Shown here in pieces: positions 1 to 12,100 of a stretch of 64,000 nt of DNA. Numbering within the stretch: the first letter of the stretch is position 1; each line of letters begins with the position of its first letter. This DNA comes from Crambe crambe (lineage: Eukaryota; Porifera; Demospongiae; Poecilosclerida; Crambeidae), in the NCBI GenBank assembly GCA_963924555.1, contig OZ004587.1, forward strand, positions 3,720,001-3,784,000, written 5' to 3'. Both the position numbers and the translations under genes were made by a program. The notes under the pieces were generated by a model. That model made no database searches, was not told where the DNA came from, and was given only the letters and a program-made list of their open reading frames with translations.

Positions 1-1079
1 TGGGGTTGAAATTATTGGTGCCTACATTTCTGGTGGCTTGCTTATAACATGCATGGCATATGCAGGACATGTTATCAAGTTGTTGCTCCTCTTCCATACA
101 GGAACAAACCAGCTCAAATACTATTGGCTTCATTTTTGGTGGGTGAGTGTACCTTGTACTCTCCTGCTTACACAAGGAGCATGGGCCACACTTGTGAGCC
201 AGGGCCATGGTTCAGAGCATATAATGAGCAACTAAGAAAATTAATGATAACAATAATTATTCATATTCTGGATTTAGTTTCATGTGAATTGTACCTGAAC
301 TGCAAGGTTCCTCGGTCCACAGAGCACGTGAGTGACTAAGAAGTTATTATTTACTGTCATTTATTATATTCTGCATTAGTTTCATGTGAATATACCTGAA
401 CTGCAAGGAATTAATAATGGATGTGCATAGTCACTGCTAACCGGAGATGACGGAGCTTAATGGAGGCACATTGTAGTAGCTATATTGTGGATAATAAAGA
501 GAGCTATGATGAACTCTTAAATAAATAAGTAGCTATTATATATATAGCTAAGTGCATTGCATGCATATCATAAGAAATCAAATGCTGTTTCAAAAACACC
601 TCTGGCCAATACTTTTGCAGCTAATTTTCTCAATGTAGGAATATGGGACAATTAATATCTATTGGTGTTTAATACTGCAGCTATTTGCCTACTTGTCTTA
701 CCTGTGTGAAAGTGCCAAGAGGACTATTCAGCAAATGGCCCAAGGTTGAAGGATTATGCCCTTCAGAACTGTTAGTAGCTATAAATGTCGCCTAGTTTGT
801 GGTAGAAATCCCTAACTTGAGCTGCATTTGCAGACTATTCAGTGCAGAAAGTTTTGCGATTTTGGTCCTTAGCAACTGAACGATTCGCGAATTAATAAGA
901 TCCATAACAATTTAGTATACGGAAAACCGTAAATTAAAAGGAGTGGCTAGTGCAATTAAATTTGTATTGTTCCTATGGGCACTTCCGGTAGGCGGCGACT
1001 AGACTGTACCTTCCCATTCCGATTTGCTTCAGGCGTGTCTGATCTTCTCTTTCGACTCCTTTGTTTCTAGCTATCTCGA
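1..1079. other. No firm gene; short direct repeat upstream of the first receptor
   Basis: A frame is open from base 2 to 235 and contains a hydrophobic stretch, so it could be the last exon of a gene that starts outside the window, but I see no recognisable domain. A roughly 40-bp sequence around 264-305 (containing tttcatgtgaattgtacctg) recurs at about 362-408 with few changes, a local direct duplication. The stretch 900-1079 is the likely promoter and 5' leader of the receptor gene that starts at 1080; I saw no clear TATA box. Confidence 0.4.
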
Positions 1080-4000
1080 ATGTACAGATGGTCTGGCACT
1101 ATGAAGTTAAAACTATCTATTCATTTTCAAGGCCAGATTAGCGCCTTCGTGGTGTTATCTATGGTGATACTGCCAACTAGAGGTAAGATTGTTTAAAACT
1201 AGTCTAGACTACATGTCTCGTCTGTCTCGCGAGACTAGCTAGCTTACGCACAAAATTTACATCTTCCTAAGCCAGTTGATTCACTATACATGTACTATTT
1301 TGTCTTTGTGGCAGCTAGCTATGGAGCAGAATCTTTTTTGTTATGCTAGCTTGTGGGCTAGTCAGGCAGTGAACTGACTCTATGACATAAGTACTTTTAT
1401 TTATACTCCCAACTCTAGGAATGTTGCCCAGTTGTCATCCCAAGGATAAAGTTTGTTACTTCAATGACAACGTGACCTGCGAACTAAAAGGAAATTCCAA
1501 TTCATGTTCCAACGGTTTATTGATCAATGGAGCTCCATATCGACATTCACTTCATTCGAAATTCATAACTAGGAATGGTACTAAACTTGGTCTACATTGT
1601 GTGAAAGAAGGTTGTAAAGTCATAACACAGTCATTTAGATGTGGATCTCGGAAGCAAGATTTTTCTTCTACCTGGTGTGTTCAAGGTATGTAGGGTACAT
1701 AATGATAGGCTGGGAGGGAGTCACTCCAAATTAATTATAGCACATGTTGCCATTAGGATTCCAGTGGTGCAACCTATTACTCAACAGGTTGTGGATTCAC
1801 TTTATTAATGTATACAAATATTCAGTAAGTCTCGGGATACAGCAAGTTTTGCCTTGCAAAGCCAGAGGTCTTAAACCACAGTTGATACAAACCTTTTGTT
1901 CTGCTGAGTCACGTGTACAGTGCTTGGTCTAAAGGCTGTAGCTCTAGCAATAGTGAGGAAACTTGCTGTACTATAAGTATCCATGTATCTGGATACAATG
2001 GATGGTAGGATTAATTTAGATTGTTTTACTGACATTATACAGGTCTGCTGGGTCCAGTTTTTAATCTCAGTATAGATCAGGATCAAGGTGACTTTATTTT
2101 ATCTTTTGAACTACCGCGTAATTATGGATTGGAGAAGTGGTTTTTAGTTGAAGTGTGGAAAGATGGTGCAGTATGTGGAAGAGACTATACCAATGATACT
2201 TTCCTACGAATTGAAAGTCATACCTGTGCAAGTGGACATGTAGAAGTCACTGTAACGCCATGGAATCTTCTTGGAATGGGTGAAAATGTAACTGTTTCCT
2301 TTGATTTTGTGCATCCATCAACTTCAACTTTGTCAACGTCAACTTTGACTTCGTCAACTTCTTGGATCATTGGTGAGTAGTTTTGGTATTGTATGTCTTA
2401 AGGCCGCATCAGAGATTTATATTTTGCCAATTGGCTCAAGTTTTCTTTTCGCTGAATCTAATTTCACAAATGAATGCCACACGCATTCACCTCATCCCTA
2501 CATAGAGAGAGTTGGTCTCTGATACTACATGGTGTCCAATCTTTGATCACTTACTCTACATGCAGTAAATGTTGTTGCTCTGGGCACATGTGCATATGTT
2601 ATACCCCACTGCATTTTTTTCCTCCACTATCAAAATACAATTGGTCACTTTATCAATATTTAGTTGCTAGTTCTATTTAAAGCCTATCACATATACACAC
2701 ATAGCTGGAAGAACACAAATACCAACTTGGACAGATGATATAACCCTCATATGGACATGATACACCGTACAGCACTTAATTTTCAAGGGATTTATATTTC
2801 ACGAATTTCGTGCACATTCATGAAAATTGTAACCTTCAAAAAAGATTGTTTAGCACATCTCAACCTCAGTGGACCTCTGTCAGAGTTCGATCCCCTAGCT
2901 AGCTAGCCTAGTAGCTACAAGCTAGAAGTAAGTTAGTAGTCAATAGACGATGGATGGCAGGGGAAAAGACAGGGCAGGCAAGGCCTGGAGTACAAAGACT
3001 GACTGATAGCTGGTGCATGCCGCATATAGACTAATACAAAAGTGAAATTCTAGTTTCCCCACTTAGACTTAACAAAAGCCACATGAATGATTCAGCCTAC
3101 TACAAAGTGCAGACCAAGTTTCAGGACCAGGGAGCTTACCATTTCAGAAGTACGGCAAGCAGATAAGTTGCTGGATTCTTCTTCCTATTTGTGGGAAACT
3201 GGTAGGGATGAAGGATGGAAATGGGATCGATCAATGTTTTGTATATCTAGCCAACAATCCCTACATATATGTTGGGTAGCTTCAGATTAGAGTGCAGTAA
3301 TGGAAGTATATGTAAGGATTGTTGGCTGGATATACAGAACTAAGATTGATTCCATTTCCATCCTTCATTCCTACCTTACTTTTTTGAGCAATGGTCGTCC
3401 CTACATTTTTTTTTTCATTTCACAAAAATATTTTTTACCTTATTTGTGTAAATAGCTCCCGCATGCTAATCAGACACAAGTCAAAGTCCAAGAATCAAGG
3501 GGGTTGAGGCATGGTTCTAGTGCACTGCAAAGATGTCTGCCACATTGTAGGTCGAAAGCTAGCAGGTTGAAAAATGACACACTATTTTTGAACATGTTGA
3601 GTTAATTATAGCGCAGTGTAACAAACCATTTCTGAAATAAGGCCTGGGAAGATGATGATGAAAAACCAGATAAAGTTAGTGATTTTATATAAATTGCTGT
3701 AAAACAACACTGGTTTATCTTCTGGTCTTCATGCTTTATCCAAGTACATTGAAAGTGTTCTGTCTTCAAGTCAGGAGTTGCTGACAGTAGAATCAAGAGA
3801 GTTATGAAAGAAAATGTTTCGTACTATTCCAATGGGCAATCTGTGCTAGAAAGTACTATGATAATTATTAAGCATTGACCACATCATGCACAGAGCACAG
3901 TTAGAAGTCATAATCATCTTCATTTTTTTTTGCCTAGACACAGTTTAATAAATTGCATATCAAGTAGAAAGTAATGTAATGTAAATAAATAATCTAAATA

Positions 4001-6081
4001 AATAATCAAGTGCGTTTCTTCCCTGCGTATCACAGAGCTTCACTGCCATCACGGATCTCTAAAGTACCTTCGTCCTTCTCCATGATATTAACTTAGAGTG
4101 CCTAACTCTACTCGTTTTGGACTGCACATCAGGTCAGAAATTGTAAACATGGAGGTAAGAACACGTGCAAGCAGCTTTCTCTCCTGTAGTGGCAAGCCTT
4201 GATTACAGACAGAGATGAGATTTTGCTAACCAGTGTGTATGTGCAAGTCTTGTGGCCATCACAATACTTCAATTGTAAGGTTTGCAAAAAATGTACCTCT
4301 CCCCTTCAGTAAGAAATCTGTATAAGCATTGTAGGCTGTTCTGAAGATAGCCCCAAGGGTACTGGTGCCAGTGATGCCATGGTTACTCTGTAGGCCATTC
4401 TGGAGTGCCAGTAGGCAGTTCTGGAGATAGGCTCAAGGGCACTGTGCCAGTGATAGTTACTCTGTAGGCTGTTCTGGAGAGGCACTGGTGCTAGTAGGCA
4501 GTTCTGAGGGCACTGGTGCCAGTGAAGGTTACTCCACCACTGGGTAAAATGGTTACTATGATAAATGATAATCCTCGGCGTTATCATTACATCACATATT
4601 GCACATTAAATTAATGGATAATGAGTAATAGTGACAAGGTCAGACTTGTCACAAGATGCTCAACAAAATAATGGGTAATGGTGATAAGTGAATGGGTAAA
4701 TATGAGTAATGGTGAAAAGGGTCACACTTGTCACAAGATGACCAAGGTAATGGTGATAAGTGAATGGATAAATAATGAGTAATGGTGAAAAGGTCAGACT
4801 TATCACAAGATGATCGGTGCTGGTGATGGTTCAATGAATGAGTCAGACTTATTGCAAGTAAGATGAGCTAAATGATGGGTCAGACTTGTCACAAGATAAT
4901 CTTCTCTGTAAGGTATTGCATATCATGGATTTCTGGCATTTGAGGTGGTCTGATTTGAAATCAAAACTCACATTTAAACCAGCTAGCAGTCAAACAAGAA
5001 GAAACTCCTGTCAGTAGCAATCACGATGTGTGGTATCACAGATATCTAGACTACGTAGTCTAGTATATCTATGGTAGTATTCAGTGCGCGTGTGCGTACG
5101 CACCAGCCGGCCCTGCCTGTGCTGCGCCACGCTGCATATAGGAAGTTCTGCCCACCATGCATCATAGAGCTAGAGCTAGCTAGCTAGGTAGCTTTGAGGT
5201 TTTATTGCTTTAATCTTGCTATACAGCTCATGTAAAGTAGTAGTTAACCTACCAGTAGCTTTCTCTGTGTGTTCTCGTGTATATGAACACCTGTTTGAAC
5301 TGATAAAAATCATACAGCTTAGTGTAAGTATATACAAGTGAGAGTAAAAACATTTCTTCTAAATGAAAGAGTGATGTAGGATGGAGTATATGACTATAAA
5401 CAAGGTGCTGCATTTGCTCTGCTAACTGTCACAGAATTGACAAACCCTACATTGCTGCATGGACTGCATTTGTCACTGTGCTCTGCTAACTGTCATCAAA
5501 TTGACATAAACCCTACATCACTGCTGCTTTTTGGCTACACCTTGCAGTGATGTAGGGTTTATATCAATTTTATGACAGTTAGCAGAGCACAGTGACAAAT
5601 GCAGTCCATGCAGCGATGTAGGATTTGTCAATTCTGTGACAGTTAGCAGAGCAAATGCAGCACCTTGTTTATAGTCATATACTCCATCCTACATCACTCT
5701 TTCATTTAGAAGAAATGTTTTTACTCTCACTTGTTTGCACACTTTTTCAAGGGGTGTGGCTTAGGATGTCAAGAACGCAACCCTTTACCGAATAATCTTA
5801 CCACGTCCACGGCAACTCAGGAAGACAGTTTTTTCTCAGTGTATATAAACTAAGTTACGAAGTGTTTTAGCTTTCTAGTGTTGTCTATGTAGCGTCTATA
5901 AAGTGTATAACTAACTGTGCTGTCTACGAAGTATTCGAGAATTTGAGTCGTCCACGAAGGCACTCGAATGGCAATTGACAGTTAGGACTTTCAATTTGAA
6001 CAATACCATTTCTTACCTGAGGTGTAGAGTACCAAGATTGTAGATATAGGATGAAGCAGTCGGGAGTTATGGCTGTCAAGA

Positions 6082-6139
<58 letters not shown>

Positions 6140-9100
6140 TATTATTATTATTATTATTAATGAGTGTGGGTGTTTTGCGTGTCAAGCCTACATAGAGAGT
6201 GCTACCGCACTCTCTGATAAGGACATGTTCTACGAACCAACACATTTGTTACGAAGAATATGCCATTTAAGTCCTGTTGGTACTTTAGTTTCGATTTGAA
6301 GACAAACTACTTTGCTTATTAAGTGGTAACAGACTGACAGAATGACTACTGTAATCCTCGCTCGCGCATGCACACCAAGGATGAACTAGTTTACCTCTTC
6401 TTGTAGGCCATCCATCTGAGCCTTATCATATGTATTAAATAAATTTGTGCAGGTCGAATCATGCCATACCACTTGACTTCCCCCTGCCACCACAACACAT
6501 TATTATTCCTACTGCACCTCCACCACTGCCCCCTCCACTAGCACCACAAGACCAAAGATACTTTCACACCCTACCCTATAACTTATTATTGTAATGAATA
6601 ATGTATAAATAGGTATAATAAGTATAAATAACATGCTGCTCTACTTGGTATGTCGGTTATGCTTGAAAATTACATACTAAGTAGAAAAAAATTACATACC
6701 AAGTAGAAAAAAAAAACAATAAAAAAAAAGAAAGTAATGTCATCTGAATAAATAATCAAAGTGCGTTTCTTCCCTGAGTACCTCAGTGCTTCGTTGCCGT
6801 CATGGATCTCTAAAGCAACTTCGTCCTTCTTCATGCTATTAACTTAGAGCGCCTAACTCTACTTCGTTTTGGACTGTGCATCAGGTCAGAAATTGTACTA
6901 CCGTCTCCATGTTGGCGATCTTTACCATAGGTGAGTGTCTAGTCAGCTTTAACTATCATCCGTATTAATAGCTGATAAAAAGCAGCTAGGTCATAATCAG
7001 CTGCTTGTATTATGGAAATGTTTCCTATTTTTTATCAGGTTATGGCCTTCCAGCTTCAATAATCTGTTACTTGGGACACTGTGCTTCCTGACCTTTCACC
7101 TGTACACTTACTAGCAAAATAATATTTTTAATGATTATTGCCTTGACAGCTTGACACATCTGTAATGTAAAAAAAGCATACATTGTAAATATGAAGTAAA
7201 CTCTTATTGCCTGTTTTTTCTACTTGGTATGTGGTCAACTCTTGAAGAAAAAAACAACAACAACAACAACACACACCCAGAGTACATTCCCCCTCCCCCC
7301 CCCCCCCCCCCGTCAAACCTTAAAGGTATTGCAAACATTTCCAAGATGCTGATTACATCAAGCAAACACGTATAGGAATATATCAAACAACCCACCATCA
7401 CAATGTCTACTGTAAGTAAATTCAGCAGTGTTTCTCCCAGTATACTAAATGCAGGGCGGGCCACCCTGTTTGGATATAGAACTTCAAAGAAAGTGGGTCT
7501 ATGGCATTAATTGAATTATATTCTCATGAATACACTTAAGGTAGGATCAATACGAATTTCATGAGCTTTCCAATGGTGTACTCAGTTACAACTTTAGTTA
7601 CAACTTTACACCCCCCCCCCCCCCCCCCCCCCAATATATGGAAGACCTGACATGACCTCAGTATTTAAAAATTTTTTTGTGAAATTACCACATACTTAGG
7701 AGGCCTTTGATACTCCTATCATAGCTTCTAGCTTTGAATGGACTGAGGGATTGGTATGGTTTCAAAAATATGAAAGTAAGTATGATAGGAGTATCAAAGG
7801 CCTCCTAAGTATGTGATTTTTTTTTTAAATACTGAGATCATGTCAGGTCTGGAAAGCTCTCAAAGAGAGCTCTCTTTTGAGACCTAAATTCAAGCTTATA
7901 GGGGGTAGTATGATGAGATATGGACATTTTAAAATTTTTATATTATATAAGTACCCTGTTTGAAAGTACAGCTAAGGGAGACTCTGAAATTGGGTTTAAT
8001 GGCATACAAAGTAATAATTTTTTGTTGTTGAACATGACCAAAAAATAAATCAACATCGAAAATTTCCCAATCTAAAGATCATCAACAATGCCCTGCATTT
8101 CTATTACTTGCTTGCCTATTGAATGTGGAAATTTTCCCGTTTGATAATAATTCAATTTTTATGTTACTTTATTATTTTACACTATTTTATACAAGGTAAT
8201 TAATTTCATGTGTTTAATCTTCTGGGTTGTTGAACATGAATATAAAGTGACATCAAAAATTTACAGTACACTTCCTGGTATTATGTATGTATATAATATG
8301 TACACCAATTCCTTTTCACATTATTGTAGGTGTTATAGTGATCATCCCTGCCATTGTAATAGCTGTGGTAGTGATTGTTGCTGTATGTATCAAGAAAAAC
8401 AAGAAGAGAGGAAGGGGTGTTCTTGATCTTGAAAGTGCCAGAGAAAAAATCCATCTTTTGACCGATTCAGTCAAGGAAAAGGGTGCCGTTTCTGCAACAA
8501 AGGAATCGGGTGCTTATCTTGCCAATCCAGTCAAGGAGAAGGATGATGATGAGGCTGATTCTGCAACAAAGGAATCAGGTGCTTATCGTGGCAATCCAGT
8601 CAAGGAGAAGGATGATGAGGCTGATACTGCACTGAAGGAATCGGATGCTTGTCTCTCTGATCCAGTCAAGGCGAAGGATGATGATGAGGCTGATTCTGCA
8701 CTGAAGGAATCGGGTGCTTGTCTCTCTGATCTAGTCAAGGAGAAGGATGATGATGAGGCTGATTCTGCACTGAAGGAATCGGATGCTTGTCTCTCTGATC
8801 CAGTCAAGGCGAAGGATGATGATGAGGCTGATTCTGCACTGAAGGAATCGGGTGCTTATCTCTCTGATCTAGTCAAGGAGAAGGATGATGATGAGGCTGA
8901 TTCTGCACTGAAGGAATTGGGTGCTTATCTCTCTGATCTAGTCAAGGAGAAGGATGATGATGAGGCTGATTCTGCACTGAAGGAATCGGATGCTTGTCTC
9001 TCTGATCCAGTCAAGGTGAAGGATGATGATGAGGCTGATTCTGCACTGAAGGAATCGGGTGCTTATCTCTCTGATCTAGTCAAGGAGAAGGATGATGATG

Positions 9101-12100
9101 AGGCTGATTCTGCACTGAAGGAATTGGGTGCTTATCTCTCTGATCTAGTCAAGGAGAAGGATGATGATGAGGCTGATTCTGCACTGAAGGAATCGGATGC
9201 TTGTCTCTCTGATCCAGTCAAGGTGAAGGATGATGATGAGGCTGATTCTGCACTGAAGGAATCGGGTGCTTATCTCTCTGATCTAGTCAAGGAGAAGGAT
9301 GATGATGAGGCTGATTCTGCACTGAAGGAATCGGATGCTTGTCTCTCTGATCCAGTCAAGGAGAAGGATGATGATGAGGCTGATTCTGCACTAAAGGAAT
9401 CAGGTGCTTATCTCTCTGATCTAGTCAAGGAGAAGGATGATGATGAGGCTGATTCTACACTGAAGGAATCGGGTGCTTATCTCTCTGATCTAGTCAAGGA
9501 GAAGGATGATGATGATGAGGCTGATTCTGCACTGAAGGAATCGGATTCTTGTCTCTCTGATCCAGTCAAGGTGAAGGATGATGATGAGGCTGATTCTGCA
9601 CTGAAGGAATTGGGTGCTTATCTCTCTGATCTAGTCAAAGAGAAGGATGATGATGAGGCTGATTCTGCACTGAAGGAATCAGATGCTTGTCTCTCTGATC
9701 CAGTCAAGGAGAAGGATGATGATGAGGCTGATTCTGCACTGAAGGAATCGGGTGTTTGTCTCTCTGATCCAGTCAAGGAGAAGGATGATGAGGCTGATTC
9801 TCCACTGAAGGAATCAGGTGCTTGTCTCTCTGATCCCGGCAAGGAGAAGGATGATGAGACTTATCCTTCAGGTAAGAGTTGAATAATAGTATATCCTTGA
9901 AAGTATGTTTTTCATGAATTCAGTTTCCTTGTACTTCAAGTGTGAGCCTTTTAAGCTTCTTTGTAGAGTGTCTTTCAATCCTCAAGCGTCACTTAAATAA
10001 AGCAACCACTGTATGTATTTCATTACAGATATTGAGAAAAGACTACTCGCGTCTATACCAGAATCTAGTCTGGGAAGCTCAAGAATGGTAAGCACGGACA
10101 AAAAGACAAGGAGATCCCCACCAGTTGGTCGATATACAAGAGCTGATGGTCTGCCTCTGTCTAATAAGCAGCAATCTTTACCTGTATATGTGAAACAATT
10201 TCAGTATGATAGTAAGTACATACATACAACTTCACAAGCTAATTAACGGTCTGGCTAATTAGGGTTCCACTGTACAGAATTAAAAATCGATCCTTACTTT
10301 AGTCTTGATATTTAAGTGCATAGCTAATTGTGTTTCTCTTTGTAATTTATATGTAATTTATATGTAGATACTGGTGGTGATAAGAGCATGAATGTTGGCA
10401 AGAATGGGGAAGATCAGAATAAGGGTTCTTATGAAGACAATACAGCAGGACCTATTGTAAGTAAATCTCATATATGAACCGTGAATGCATGAGGAATGAG
10501 GTCAAAGTGATGCGTATGCAGTAACTGTATGTACAAAGTTATAGTTACCAAGTTGAAATTGTTCTTGGGTAGTAACTAATTACAGCAATCAACCAATCAT
10601 GAAATTAATAAAATGAAAAGCACTGAAGTGCTATGCTTAGTTATAGCAAGTATTGATAATTATTACAGATATTGAGCAGATAACTGATGAGCAGGAGGTA
10701 TTTAAAAGTATCATTCATTTTTAATCACTTATAAAGCAGTTGAGCTAGCTAACATGTTTCTACTACAGAGTCCACATGCTTGGAAAACTACATAAAGTCA
10801 ACACCGTCGTAGACTTATCACTAAAGATACTGCAGCTAATTCATGCTGTTGCTCTTCACCACTAAACAGATGCAGATCAGCGCTCACCTTGTAGTCTCAC
10901 ACAGCCTGAAACATAGGTAATATTCGGCAGTCTGAAGTGTGCATTATATGGAGTATAGGCCATATAGTATTACACTTTTTTCAAAGACAGCACGGAATTG
11001 TGTGCTTGTAGCTGTTTAAACTGTGGTAAGTGAGCTAGCTCCTAGATCAAGGCATGATGTGCATTATATGGAGTATAGGCCATATAGTATTACTATAATA
11101 GGAATGCACGCTTTTCTCAAAGACGGCACAGAATTGAAGGATTTCGCTCTTTTTAAGGGGGCTCCGACATGATGCGCAACTAAGTATAAGCACTAATAAC
11201 AGGATCATTATTGTAGAAAACGAGCTGAAAAACCATAAGAAGGTTAGGAATGCAACTTTGTGCAGGTGGCACATGAGCCATACAAGCATAGCTAGCCCAG
11301 ACTAGCTCTGGAGTTAGTCTTGCTCGGGCCAGACTCTTCCAGTGACACTGGCTCTGGAATAGGCTCTGAATCTGGCGCTGGAAATAATTATAGATTGCCT
11401 ACATTATTTTCTTCAGGAGTGCTACTTATACTGGCTATTATAGCTACATGCTGAATTATTGCAGACCTCTGTTACAAAGAGGTGTTGAGATCCAGACGAG
11501 TCCGAAGTGTAGTGTTGAGAGAGAGAGAGAGCCAGACCCTCCTGAGTCCAGGATCAGGGCCGCCTCACCATGGCATGAGCGATCACTCGACCAACATCGG
11601 CATCCTGCCGGATATAGTGGGTGGGGCTGGGGTGGGGTTGTGTATCGGTATACTTGCAGATGCCCGTAAATCCAGAAGAGTCCGTACTTGGCATGTTGTT
11701 TCCTCATGGTCTGGGGTAGACAGCTACGGATGGGATTAGGAAATCTTCAAAAACTGAAGTGATCAGTGCTTTCAGCAGTTCATTCTAAAGCTAGAAATTC
11801 GTGTATCTAGGAAGCTAGGTTATATATAGACAATTTGATCCGTAGTTGTCTTATAAGCATGCAAAGGAAGGATGTGAAACTATTTTCAGCATTGTAAGTT
11901 TAGCACAAAAAGTATTAATTTTAGTCCTTTTGTGCTAGCTTCTCGGTAACTGCCCCGTTTTTCCTAGTTCAGTGACCGTAGATAAGTCCTCCACTGTGGT
12001 CTTTGTAGCTTATCTCTGCAAGTGTCGGTAGTCTCAATATCAGTCCCTAGCAACCTGCAAAACAAGCGCATGGCGGGATGTCGGAGCCCCCTTAAATCAA

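Noticed and set aside
2885..2900. tRNA T-loop-like GTTCGATCC
   Set aside because: No acceptor stem, D-arm or anticodon arm can be formed from the surrounding bases.
5991..6299. Poly-Ile and poly-Tyr open frames
   Set aside because: Products of an (ATT)n microsatellite on both strands.
8583..9842. Minus-strand open frames of SERQASDSFSAESASS type
   Set aside because: Antisense of the 69-bp repeat in the receptor tail; the plus frame joins eight exons in phase.
10669..10699. Possible receptor exon (DIEQITDEQE) between acceptor 10669 and donor near 10697
   Set aside because: Its phase does not fit the preceding exon (it would give an immediate stop) and the segment is part of a repeat shared with 28.0 kb.
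11448..11739. Overlapping GC-rich open frames on both strands
   Set aside because: No domain, no consistent splice junctions; within a repeat-rich intron.
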